A stretch of 9,984 nt of DNA from Symbiobacteriaceae bacterium (GCA_009779515.1 WREE01000071.1:1-9984); one strand, 5' to 3'. Shown: positions 1-6,239, counted from the first letter of the stretch. The notes: generated from the letters alone by a model not told the origin. Numbers and translations are program-made.

Positions 1-112
1 AGACATAAACCGGGGGACGACCGGGGATAGCCTGTTGATACTGGCGTGGTTGCACGTCTTGAGCAGGAAGCTCCCGCTTCTGAACGATGTGTAAGCGGGA
101 GAGCGTCACAAT
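1..112. other. Region upstream of pyrF with two alternative hairpins; possible transposon right end
   Basis: No convincing gene is visible here. Bases 71-79 pair perfectly with 93-101 (CTCCCGCTT / AAGCGGGAG, 13-nt loop). A competing smaller hairpin, GAAGC / GCTTC with loop TCCC, sits at 67-80. No U-run follows, so this is not a standard terminator. A subterminal GC-rich hairpin followed by GAGAGCGTCAC resembles, from memory, the right ends of IS200/IS605-type (TnpB) elements. A short open frame ending at TAG 28-30 and another ending at TAA 92-94 could be tails of an upstream protein, but neither is recognisable. The gap also separates pyrF from any upstream pyrimidine gene, so pyrF may have its own promoter here; I could not pick one out. 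Confidence 0.3.
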
Positions 113-133
113 GTGTTTTGTAGGAAGGCAGGG

Positions 134-871
134 ATGCTTATGCCGGAGCTGAAGCCTGAAGAGCGCCTCATTGTCGCCTTGGATGTGGCTAACCATGAGA
201 CTGCCGCCCAACTGGTCGAGCAATTGACCCCGGCGGTTAGCTATTTTAAAATTGGCTTGGAACTGTTTTACGCTGCTAACCGCCAGACCGCGCAGCTGGT
301 TGTCGCCAGTGGGGCTAAGCTCTTCTTAGATTTGAAACTCCACGATATACCTAACACCGTCTCCCGAGCGATAGTGCAGTTGGTGGAGATAGGTGCTAGT
401 ATGGTTAACTTTCATATCAGCGGTGGAAGGGCGATGTTAGAAGCAGCCCGGGAAGCCGCAGAGCGCCGGGCGGCGCAGCTGGGAGTGCCTCCTCCTCTGC
501 TCCTCGGCGTGACTGTTTTGACTAGCCTTGCCGCGGAAGATTTAGCAGCGGAGGGGATAGCTCTGGCGCCGCACCTTGTAGTGGAAAAACGGACTCGTTT
601 GGCCTGGGAAGCAGGTTTGGACGGCATTGTATGCTCTCCTCAGGAAGCTGCTCTGGTTAAAGAGGTCAGCGGCGGGAGGCTCTTCACCGTTACTCCGGGT
701 ATCCGCCAGGCTGATAACGCCGATGACCATAGCCGCTATACTACTCCCGCTGTTGCCATTAAAGGAGGCAGCGATTATTTAGTTGTCGGCCGACCCATAT
801 ACGAGGCTGCCGATCCTTTAGCGGCTGCGTTGGCCATCCAACAACAAATTAAGGAGGTAATGCTGGTATGA
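134..871 (+). CDS. pyrF: Orotidine 5'-phosphate decarboxylase
   Basis: Decarboxylates OMP to UMP, the last step of de novo pyrimidine synthesis, in the cytoplasm. The protein is 245 aa, normal for the short bacterial PyrF type. The catalytic signature LDLKLHDIPNTV is present, with Asp66, Lys68 and Asp71 as the charged active-site array. An early strand carries ALDVAN (Asp17), Lys39 lies in YFKIG, and the phosphate-binding segments VTPGIR and YLVVGRPIYEA follow near the C-terminus. I chose ATG 134 because AGGAAGG at 122-128 lies 5 bases ahead. ATG 140 (MPELK...) is also possible, while the upstream GTG at 113 has no usable binding site. The stop TGA overlaps the pyrE start as ATGA, indicating translational coupling. 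The identification is secure; only the exact start is uncertain. Confidence 0.96.
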   Translation: MLMPELKPEERLIVALDVANHETAAQLVEQLTPAVSYFKIGLELFYAANRQTAQLVVASGAKLFLDLKLHDIPNTVSRAIVQLVEIGASMVNFHISGGRAMLEAAREAAERRAAQLGVPPPLLLGVTVLTSLAAEDLAAEGIALAPHLVVEKRTRLAWEAGLDGIVCSPQEAALVKEVSGGRLFTVTPGIRQADNADDHSRYTTPAVAIKGGSDYLVVGRPIYEAADPLAAALAIQQQIKEVMLV

Positions 872-1440
872 CACCTGAAGATATGCTCCGTCGTCTCTCT
901 GCTCTACAGGTCTTAAGAACTGGTCATTTTCAACTTACTTCGGGAAAACATAGCGACAAGTTTTTACTCTGTAGTCAGCTTACCATCTATCCTCAGGAGA
1001 CAGCGCGTTTTATGGAAGAGCTGGCGCAAAAGATACGAGCCGCCGAACTAAACCCTACCGTGATTATCGGACCAGCTTTGGGTGGAATTATTCCGGCTTA
1101 CGAGCTGGCGAGGATTCTAGGAAAGAAAGCTATGTTCGCCGAAAAGGAAGACCATGGCATGGCTTTGAAAAGAGGATTTTCGCTAAGTTTAGTGGATAGG
1201 GTTCTCCTGGTGGAGGATGTTATCTCTACAGGAGGTTCTCTGCAAAAGGTGGCTGATCTGGTGATGCAAAGTGATGCCGAGCTGGTGGGGGTGGCTACCC
1301 TTTTCGACCGCACCATGGGTCGGGTGTCCGTAGCAGGTATGCCGGTCATCTCTTTGTTGCAGTTGGATATCCAGAGCTGGGAACCTTACGAGTGCCCTTT
1401 GTGCCGGCAAGGCATCCCTTTGGTGTTGCCCAAGCAATAA
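868..1440 (+). CDS. pyrE: Orotate phosphoribosyltransferase
   Basis: Transfers phosphoribose from PRPP to orotate to give OMP, the substrate of the preceding gene product. The protein is 190 aa. The PRPP-binding signature VLLVEDVISTGG spans residues 112-123, with the acidic pair Glu116-Asp117. LTSGKHSDKF near residue 23 and GPALGGIIPAYELA near residue 68 are typical substrate and phosphate loops. The C-terminus carries CPLC (Cys176, Cys179), a feature I associate with the short PyrE type of Bacillota and related groups; whether it binds metal is not known to me. GGAGG at 853-857 lies 10 bases before the ATG, inside the end of pyrF. The 4-base ATGA overlap puts both enzymes in one operon, and the UMP pathway order is kept by these two adjacent genes. 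Confidence 0.96.
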   Translation: MTPEDMLRRLSALQVLRTGHFQLTSGKHSDKFLLCSQLTIYPQETARFMEELAQKIRAAELNPTVIIGPALGGIIPAYELARILGKKAMFAEKEDHGMALKRGFSLSLVDRVLLVEDVISTGGSLQKVADLVMQSDAELVGVATLFDRTMGRVSVAGMPVISLLQLDIQSWEPYECPLCRQGIPLVLPKQ

Positions 1441-1464
1441 ATTTTACTCAGGAGGTTATTGTAT

Positions 1465-2775
1465 ATGCCTAATCTTGTTGCTGCCGCCCAGGCTTTACAG
1501 GATAAACTAATAACTTACCGCCGCGACTTTCATCAATACCCGGAAAGTGGCTGGACAGAGTTTCGCACCGGCTCTCTTCTCGCTAAACGTCTCGCTGCTT
1601 TGGGTTACCAAGTCCTTATAGGTGAAGAGTGTCAGGTGGCAGAGGAGAGAATGGGTCTCCCCAGTGCCTCGGAGTTAGAAAAGCATTACCAGCGAGCTTT
1701 AGAGCAGGGAGCTGTGCCGGAGTATGCAGCTCTCATGCAGGGTGGCTTGACCGCTGTTGTAGGTATCTTAGAGTGCGGACCTGGTCCGGTGTTGGGGATG
1801 CGCTTCGATTTCGACGCTGTTGACGTACAGGAGTCGGCCACTTTTCGTCCCGGGCGAGAAGGTTTCAACTCGGTGAATCCCAATGTCATGCATTCCTGTG
1901 GTCACGATTGCCATGCCACGGTGGGCTTAGGGGTTGCCGAGCTGCTTATGTCGCATAAAGACCAGCTTAAGGGTACGGTGAAACTGGTTTTCCAACCTGC
2001 CGAGGAAGGGGTGCGGGGAGCGAAATCTATCGTCGCTTCCGGTATTTTAGACGATGTTGATTATATGCTGGCAGGTCATGTTTCCAGCGGTGCTCCTTTG
2101 GGGTATTTGCACACCGGGCGTAACGGTATGTTGGCTACCACTAAACTGGATGCTATTTTTACCGGTGCTCCCGCTCATGCCGGTGGCACTCCTCATGGTG
2201 GCAAGAATGCCTTGCTGGCAGCTGCCACCGCTGTGCTTAACCTGCAGGCTATTCCTCGCCATAGTGAGGGGGCTACCCGGATCAATGTGGGGCGGCTAAA
2301 TGCAGGCACGGGGCGCAATGTTATCCCCGACAAAGCCCATCTGGCTTTGGAGACCCGGGGAGCAACCAGCGCTTTAAACCAGCATGTTTACGACTACGCT
2401 ATCCGTGTTTTATCCAGCGCTGCCGCTATGCACGATTGCGGTTTGCAAATTCTCCCCATGGGTGCAGCTCAGGGTGGTGTCAGCGATCCCGCCTTCATGG
2501 AGATTGTTTCCCGGGTGGCTACAGAGTTGGGCTGCTTCCACCATATTGATAACAACCCCAGCGATGGCGGTGGTTCGGAAGACTACACCTATATGATGGA
2601 GCGGGTACAGCAAAAGGGTGGCCTAGCGACCTTCGTGGGTTACGGTGGTAAGCTACACACTACCCAGGGAGAAGAGTCGGGAGGTCACCATACAGCGGAG
2701 TTCGATGTCGATGAGGGGTGCTTAGCCCCCAGCGTCGCTCTCTTTGCGGCTATTGCTCTTGATATACTGAAATAG
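1465..2775 (+). CDS. abgA: M20-family amidohydrolase, AbgA-like (aminobenzoyl-glutamate hydrolase subunit A type)
   Basis: Predicted zinc amidohydrolase of 436 aa, the same length as E. coli AbgA as I recall it. It resembles AbgA along its whole length: FHQYPESGWTEFRT (24-35), the MRFDFDAVD strand (112-120), MHSCGHDCHA (142-151), QPAEEGVRGA (177-186), HSEGATRINVG and GHHTAEFDVDEG (407-418). Predicted metal or catalytic residues are Cys145, His147, Glu180/Glu181, His205 and His409. In E. coli, AbgA works with AbgB on p-aminobenzoyl-glutamate; no abgB or abgT partner is visible here, so the real substrate may be another N-acyl amino acid. ATG 1465 is chosen over TTG 1459 because GGAGG at 1451-1455 is 9 bases from the ATG but only 3 from the TTG. 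It follows pyrE by 24 bases, probably in the same operon, and converges on the leuD-like gene with only 8 bases between stops. Confidence 0.85.
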   Translation: MPNLVAAAQALQDKLITYRRDFHQYPESGWTEFRTGSLLAKRLAALGYQVLIGEECQVAEERMGLPSASELEKHYQRALEQGAVPEYAALMQGGLTAVVGILECGPGPVLGMRFDFDAVDVQESATFRPGREGFNSVNPNVMHSCGHDCHATVGLGVAELLMSHKDQLKGTVKLVFQPAEEGVRGAKSIVASGILDDVDYMLAGHVSSGAPLGYLHTGRNGMLATTKLDAIFTGAPAHAGGTPHGGKNALLAAATAVLNLQAIPRHSEGATRINVGRLNAGTGRNVIPDKAHLALETRGATSALNQHVYDYAIRVLSSAAAMHDCGLQILPMGAAQGGVSDPAFMEIVSRVATELGCFHHIDNNPSDGGGSEDYTYMMERVQQKGGLATFVGYGGKLHTTQGEESGGHHTAEFDVDEGCLAPSVALFAAIALDILK

Positions 2776-2783
2776 AAATAGTT

Positions 2784-3290
2784 TTAAGTAACACTACGAT
2801 GCATGTAAGCTACCAATCCCCCGGCGGCGAGAATCTCCTGCACCGTCCCCCCTAAAGGGGGGTAGCTTTGCGTTGTTCTCCGGCTTACGTTGGTTAGCTT
2901 AATTTCCCGAGAAGATAAAGCTACCTGCAAAGCGTCGCCTTCCTTGATACCATCAGTATCCGCGATGAGAGGTAGCACCCCGTTATTGATACAGTTACGA
3001 AAGAAACTGCGAGCGAAGGATTTTGCCAGGACTACCTGAATATGATTCACCACCAGGATCTGGGCTGCCACCTCCATAGCTGAGCCGCAACCGAAGTTGC
3101 TGCCTGCGACAATGATAGCTGCTTCGCCACCCAGTTCGGTAAAAAAGGTAGGGCGGATATCTTCCATAATGTAACTTTTAAGCTCTTCGGGGTTGATGCT
3201 GTCCCGTTTGCGCCGGGAAGAGATAAGATAATCGGTGTTGATATTGTCCCCAAAGCTAAATGCCGTCCCGGTAAAGGTTAGCTCGTTCAT
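2784..3290 (-). CDS. Aconitase-superfamily small subunit (annotated-as-LeuD type, atypical)
   Basis: Small swivel-domain subunit of a two-part hydro-lyase that isomerises or dehydrates a hydroxy-acid together with the adjacent large subunit. It is 168 aa, normal for the archaeal/clostridial LeuD type. FGDNINTDYLISSR (13-26) and NFGCGSAMEVA (65-75), then SFARSFFRNCINNGVLP, place it in the family. Two spots depart from the isopropylmalate isomerase pattern. The usual GSSREH active-site string reads GSAMEV (69-74), keeping Ser70 but losing the Arg. The RYL-type substrate loop reads RRKRD (26-30). No leuA or leuB is nearby. A substrate other than isopropylmalate, such as a dimethylmalate-like acid, is possible by inference. 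ATG 3290 overlaps the stop of the large subunit as ATGA and has GGGAGG upstream; the in-frame GTG at 3299 is less likely. Confidence 0.82.
   Translation of the reverse strand: MNELTFTGTAFSFGDNINTDYLISSRRKRDSINPEELKSYIMEDIRPTFFTELGGEAAIIVAGSNFGCGSAMEVAAQILVVNHIQVVLAKSFARSFFRNCINNGVLPLIADTDGIKEGDALQVALSSREIKLTNVSRRTTQSYPPLGGTVQEILAAGGLVAYMHRSVT
2847..2862. other. Perfect G/C hairpin inside the 3' end of the leuD-like gene
   Basis: Six C's and six G's flank the loop TAAA, a perfect 6-bp stem. It encodes part of the YPPLGG stretch of the small subunit, so it may only reflect codon choice. It lies about 70 bases beyond the end of the convergent abgA-like gene and could slow RNA polymerase arriving from that side. 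No U-run follows in either direction, so it is not called a terminator. Confidence 0.3.
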
Positions 3291-4552
3291 ACTTGCCACC
3301 CTCCCGCCAACGGTTTCACCAGACGTCCTGTCAGGGCGGCAGCTGTAGCTACTAAAGGGGACGCCAGGTAGATACCGGCTGTTGTGTTTCCCATCCGACC
3401 TAAAAAGTTGCGATTAGCCGTAGAGACTACCTTGAAACCATTTCGCGGTACCCCCGGACTGCTGCCACAACAAGGTCCGCAGGAAGGGGGCAGCACCATA
3501 GCTCCGGCTTGGAGGAAGTCCGCTGCCAGACGGCTGGCGATCAGCTCTAAATAAATCTGGCGAGAAGCGGGGACGAGGATAGTTTCTACCCGAAAAGCTC
3601 CCCCCCAATCCTGTAAAAGGCGGTGAGCTGCCACAAAGTCGGCCAAGCGTCCGTTGGTGCAGGTGCCTAACAGCACCATATCGATAGGCATATCGCCTAA
3701 AGAAGCTAGCTCGGCGACTTGGTAGGGGGAGTGGGGGAGAGCTACCAGCCAGTCGATGCTGCTAAGGTCTACCTTTATAATTTCCCGGTAGCTGCAGCCT
3801 TTATCGGCTGCTACCGCTCCCTTGCTCTCTATACCTCTAAGCTGGCCGTACTCTTCGGCGACGTCATCCCAGGGCATAAGCGCACATTTGACATTACACT
3901 CCGCTAGCATATTGCAGATAACTCGTCGGTCGTCCATGCTGAGAGCTGTCAGACCAGAGCCGGTAAACTCTACAGCACAGTAGTTGGCTCGCTCCGCTCC
4001 CAGTTGGCTGACTAGGAATAAGGCTACCTCTTTACCGCTGATCCCCGGCTTTAGGGAACCGGTAAACTCTACTAGCAGCGTTTCTGGAACCATGAGCCAC
4101 AGCTCTCCTTGCGCCATAGCCATGGCTACATCGGAGGCGCCCATGCCAATTCCTGCGCAATTAAGGTAGCCGTAAGTAGTGGTATGAGAATCTCCACCTA
4201 TCGCCAGGGTGCCAGGCTTTAAGTAGCCAAGTTCATCGCTTACCTGATGAGCAATTCCTTCCCCAGCCGGAATAAGCCCCACCGGGTGCCGAGCGGCAAA
4301 GTCGTATAACTGTTGCTGTAGTTTGGCGACAGCGGCGTCCGGGCAGGGGACATAATGGTCGATAACCATAAGAATCCTGTCCGGGTAAGGAATTTCCCTG
4401 ATCTCCATCTCCTCCAGATATTGGAGGGAGAGAGGACCAGAGGCATCGTTAGTGAGTATGAAATCGACAGGGAAGGTATGGGTCTCCCCCTGATAAACCA
4501 TATGCCCGATGTGGCGGGAGAGAAGCTTTTCGATGATGGTTTGGGCGGGCAT
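3287..4552 (-). CDS. Aconitase-superfamily large subunit (isopropylmalate isomerase / homoaconitase type)
   Basis: Large [4Fe-4S] subunit of a hydro-lyase that moves or removes a hydroxyl group on a dicarboxylic or tricarboxylic acid; it acts with the small subunit encoded next to it. It is 421 aa, the compact archaeal/clostridial LeuC length. Visible motifs are GGDSHTTTYG (119-128), the LLGTCTNGR segment with Cys298, and PPSCGPCCG with Cys358 and Cys361. These three cysteines are the expected cluster ligands. STANRNFLGRMG (377-388) and YLASP follow. The family is certain, but specificity cannot be read here: leuC is the common database label, yet the partner subunit lacks usual isopropylmalate-binding residues and no other leucine genes are near. 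The ATG directly abuts the stop of the upstream 93-codon gene, and AAGAAGG at the end of that gene serves as binding site. Confidence 0.9.
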   Translation of the reverse strand: MPAQTIIEKLLSRHIGHMVYQGETHTFPVDFILTNDASGPLSLQYLEEMEIREIPYPDRILMVIDHYVPCPDAAVAKLQQQLYDFAARHPVGLIPAGEGIAHQVSDELGYLKPGTLAIGGDSHTTTYGYLNCAGIGMGASDVAMAMAQGELWLMVPETLLVEFTGSLKPGISGKEVALFLVSQLGAERANYCAVEFTGSGLTALSMDDRRVICNMLAECNVKCALMPWDDVAEEYGQLRGIESKGAVAADKGCSYREIIKVDLSSIDWLVALPHSPYQVAELASLGDMPIDMVLLGTCTNGRLADFVAAHRLLQDWGGAFRVETILVPASRQIYLELIASRLAADFLQAGAMVLPPSCGPCCGSSPGVPRNGFKVVSTANRNFLGRMGNTTAGIYLASPLVATAAALTGRLVKPLAGGWQV

Positions 4553-4834
4553 TTAAACCTTCTTCGCAGCCTTCTTGCGGGGTTTGTGTAGGGCAACAAA
4601 TTGGCGTAATGAAGCTTTGGTTTCATCATCGATATTTTTGTAAGGGATACCTTGAATTGCACCTTCCAGGGCAAGAAGACGGGTATTTCAAGCCGAAGGG
4701 TCTCGCTCTAAAATGCGGCGCCAGGCGTCGCGACTCCCCACTTCTTTGAGCTGCTCTGCTGTGTGGATCCCCACTTCCTGCAACTGTCCACTCATTTTTT
4801 TGGCAATGTTGGGTAAGCTGGTTAGTTCACTCAT
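4553..4834 (-). CDS. TfoX_C/Sxy C-terminal-domain-like protein with in-frame UGA at codon 49; candidate selenoprotein
   Basis: Stand-alone domain of 93 codons resembling the C-terminal domain of TfoX/Sxy, a small helical fold found alone in many Bacillota; its biochemical role is not known to me. Residues 1-48 begin MSELTSLPNIAKKM, continue through VGIHTAEQLKEVGS and end ERDPSA. Codon 49 is TGA (4690-4688). The same frame then continues NTRLLALEGAIQGI (50-63) and a lysine-rich tail, KPRKKAAKKV, to a TAA. The family pattern I recall is DPSAC followed by three residues and LYALEGAIQGI, so the TGA falls on the cysteine position with no shift in frame. Translation signals are excellent: AGGAGGT lies 6 bases before the ATG, under a consensus promoter. 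A SECIS-like hairpin follows the TGA. Alternatives are a recent nonsense mutation or a base error. It leads the operon with the aconitase-type subunits. Confidence 0.72.
4647..4686 (-). promoter_or_regulatory. SECIS-like two-tier hairpin directly after the in-frame UGA
   Basis: On the minus-strand mRNA, starting one base after the UGA, AUACC pairs with GGUAU at the far end, a 5-bp lower stem. Inside it, UUGC/GCAA and CCU/AGG stack into a 7-bp upper stem with one bulged U on the 3' side and apical loop GGA. The loop starts 21 nt after the UGA (20 nt between). Published descriptions of bacterial SECIS elements ask for a short stem-loop about 16-37 nt after UGA with a G early in the loop, and this fits. 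It differs from E. coli fdhF, whose bulged U is on the 5' side and whose loop has GU. The same bases encode conserved residues, so pairing could be chance. Confidence 0.5.
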
Positions 4835-4840
4835 GGATTT

Positions 4841-4847
4841 ACCTCCT
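4841..4847 (-). promoter_or_regulatory. Strong Shine-Dalgarno site of the UGA-containing gene
   Basis: On the minus strand AGGAGGT ends 6 bases before ATG 4834. It is among the best-matched binding sites in the window, and shows that the gene start is under selection or was very recently. Confidence 0.85.
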
Positions 4848-4848
4848 C

Positions 4849-4876
4849 TTGGGTTTGTGATATAGCTTGATTATAC
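4849..4876 (+). promoter_or_regulatory. Possible hslO promoter
   Basis: TTGGGT (4849-4854) and TTATAC (4871-4876) are 16 bases apart on the plus strand, about 45 bases before the hslO start. The -10-like box overlaps the -10 box of the opposite promoter, so the two transcription units would compete or be co-controlled. The match is only moderate. Confidence 0.35.
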
Positions 4877-4899
4877 GGGTAGGAGCAACCTTTTGGCAA
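4870..4899 (-). promoter_or_regulatory. Sigma-70/SigA-type promoter of the TfoX_C-like / aconitase-family operon
   Basis: On the minus strand TTGCCA (4899-4894) is followed after 18 bases by a perfect TATAAT (4875-4870). A start near 4862 would leave a leader of about 28 bases, just enough to hold the strong ribosome binding site. No other promoter this good was seen in the window. Confidence 0.75.
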
Positions 4900-4922
4900 G
4901 GTAGATTTTAGGGAGTTTTGAC

Positions 4923-5819
4923 ATGAATGAAATGATTATCGCTACAGCTGCCCAGGGGAGCATTCGCCTCCTGGCTTTGGATAGCACAGCGTTGGTGCGA
5001 GAAGCAGCTGAACGCCACGGTACCGCCCCGGTAGCTTCCGCTGCCTTAGGGCGTACTTTGAGTATGGCGGCTTTGATGAGCGCCTCTTTGAACGAGGAGC
5101 AGCGCCTAACTTTACGTATTCTCGGGGATGGTCCTCTGGGCGCCATCGTGGTAGATACCGATCATTTAGGCAATGTTCGAGGATATGTCCAGGAGCCTTG
5201 GGTGCATCTGCCACCTAACAGTCAGGGGAAGTTGGATGTCTCCCGAGCTGTGGGCAAAGGTATGCTCCATGTCACCAAAGACCTGGGGCTTAAGGAGCCT
5301 TACCAGGGGCAAGTGCCTCTTCTCTCAGGGGAAATTGCCGAAGATTTTGCCCGCTATTTTTTAGAATCCGAGCAGCTTCCTTCGGCTATTGCTTTGGGGG
5401 TGTTGGTGGGCACCCGTAGCGAGGTATTGGCAGCGGGAGGCTATATGGTGCAAATGTTGCCGGTGGCAGAGGAGGAAGTGGAGGAGCTAATTCGCACTAT
5501 CGAGGAGCGGATTCGTGAACAACCGATGATTACGCAACTACTCACTATGGGGTTGACCCCCCAAGCTATCTTAGAACGGATTGCCGGAGACTGGGGGTTG
5601 GAGATTCTAGAATACCGCCAAGTCCGGTTGCAGTGCAAATGCAGTCGGGAGCGCTTAGCCTGGACTTTGATGAGCCTAGGGGAATTGGAGCTGCTGCGGA
5701 TGATTAAAGAACAAGGTGGTGCTGAAATCACCTGCAACTTCTGCCGACAAGTTTACCATTTTAACCAGGCAGAGTTAAGGGAGCTCATGGCACGCATCCG
5801 ATTAGAAAGGGAGCAGTAG
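4923..5819 (+). CDS. hslO: Hsp33 redox-regulated chaperone
   Basis: Cytoplasmic holdase that is switched on by oxidative unfolding. Under reducing conditions four cysteines bind zinc; oxidation forms disulfides, releases zinc and exposes a client-binding surface. The protein is 298 aa, normal for the family. The N-terminal core begins MNEMIIATAAQGSIRLLALD and includes the RTLSMAALMSA helix and ILGDGPLGAIVVD (67-79). The C-terminal switch shows CKC (Cys238, Cys240) and CNFC (Cys271, Cys274), the CxC...CxxC pattern with all four ligands. GGGAG lies 7 bases before ATG 4923. It is transcribed away from the UGA-containing gene across an 88-base gap. The stop codon is followed by a small hairpin (TGAAC/GTTCA, 5827-5839) and then repeat copy 1. 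Confidence 0.96.
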   Translation: MNEMIIATAAQGSIRLLALDSTALVREAAERHGTAPVASAALGRTLSMAALMSASLNEEQRLTLRILGDGPLGAIVVDTDHLGNVRGYVQEPWVHLPPNSQGKLDVSRAVGKGMLHVTKDLGLKEPYQGQVPLLSGEIAEDFARYFLESEQLPSAIALGVLVGTRSEVLAAGGYMVQMLPVAEEEVEELIRTIEERIREQPMITQLLTMGLTPQAILERIAGDWGLEILEYRQVRLQCKCSRERLAWTLMSLGELELLRMIKEQGGAEITCNFCRQVYHFNQAELRELMARIRLEREQ

Positions 5820-5851
5820 AAGCCCATGAACTTCGTTCACCCATGGCATAA

Positions 5852-6145
5852 TAGAAGTCTGGCTTCTACTCCGCCACAGGAACTGTGGCGCAGGAGCGGA
5901 GCTCCTGTAAGCATTTCAGGACATGCGCCTGAAATGCGAGGGGGTTTGGGGGCGGATAGCCCCCATCTAGCAATAGAAGCCCAGACCGTAAAAAAACCGG
6001 TTTCTGGTTCTTTGTTTTTTGCTCAAATTAACTTAAAGGGATAACAGTAACCGCTTTTTGGCGACATGCGCGTCAAAAAGCAAACTTAATTGCAAGAACA
6101 TAACTTAATTCGCCGAAGAGCGCACTCTGAGGCGATAAGCTTATC
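5852..6145 (+). repeat. Structured dispersed repeat, copy 1
   Basis: About 294 non-coding bases, almost all in hairpins. TAGAAG/CTTCTA sits at 5852-5868. An 8-bp stem with GAA loop lies at 5872-5890, a 7-bp stem with GGA loop at 5891-5907, and a 10-bp stem at 5911-5937. A 6-bp GC stem with loop GGATA lies at 5948-5964. A terminator-like stem follows at 5981-6020. Then come an 8-bp stem GCTTTTTG/CAAAAAGC at 6053-6081 and a stem with tandem G-A mismatches at 6110-6135. The element ends in the 12-base palindrome GATAAGCTTATC. Bases 6032-6135 match 9238-9341 of copy 2 at 101 of 104 positions by my count. It fills most of the 420-base gap between hslO and tldD. No transposase is encoded. The exact ends are inferred from the comparison. 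Confidence 0.85.
5981..6020 (+). terminator. Probable intrinsic terminator for hslO, within repeat copy 1
   Basis: CCAGACCG pairs with CGG-TT-TCTGG (5 + 3 bp with a two-base bulge), and the U-rich tail TTCTTTGTTTTTT follows at 6008-6020. The stem is modest. In copy 2 the matching place (about 9190-9223) keeps TTCTTTGTTT but has a weaker stem. Confidence 0.5.
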
Positions 6146-6239
6146 CTTCGTGGAACGAAGGAAAAGCCGAAGTTACCGTCGAATAATCCCCGTGGCTATC
6201 CCATGACGCAACACACTCTCGTTACTTAAGGAGGGACGG
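6136..6239 (+). other. tldD leader region
   Basis: Just after the conserved repeat block lie the end of the GATAAGCTTATC palindrome and a hairpin CCTTCG/CGAAGG with loop TGGAA (6145-6161). No clear -35/-10 pair and no recognisable riboswitch were found. AAGGAGG just before 6240 is the tldD ribosome binding site. The tldD promoter may lie in the repeat. Confidence 0.4.

Noticed and set aside
869..871. Genome-wide reassignment of UGA to an amino acid
   Set aside because: pyrF and the leuC-like gene both end naturally at TGA with family-typical C-termini and ATGA overlaps, so UGA is a normal stop here.
2776..2783. Terminator between the convergent abgA-like and leuD-like genes
   Set aside because: Only 8 bases separate the stops and no hairpin with a U-run is present; the nearby GC hairpin is inside the leuD-like coding sequence.
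4240..4674. 144-codon minus-strand frame overlapping the leuC-like start
   Set aside because: It is out of frame with both the TfoX_C-like gene and the leuC-like gene, whose motifs are clear. The product is basic, low-complexity shadow sequence.
4553..4834. Frameshift as the explanation for the interrupted TfoX_C-like gene
   Set aside because: The sequence before and after the TGA is in the same frame and aligns to the family pattern without a gap, so only a single-codon change is needed.
5826..6044. 72-codon plus-strand reading frame after hslO
   Set aside because: It lies wholly across repeat copy 1 hairpins and has no ribosome binding site. Its translation resembles no known protein, and copy 2 does not keep the frame.
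5852..6145. CRISPR array or tRNA cluster as the source of the hairpins
   Set aside because: There are no regularly spaced identical repeats, no cloverleaf and no TPsiC-like arm; the stems differ from one another.
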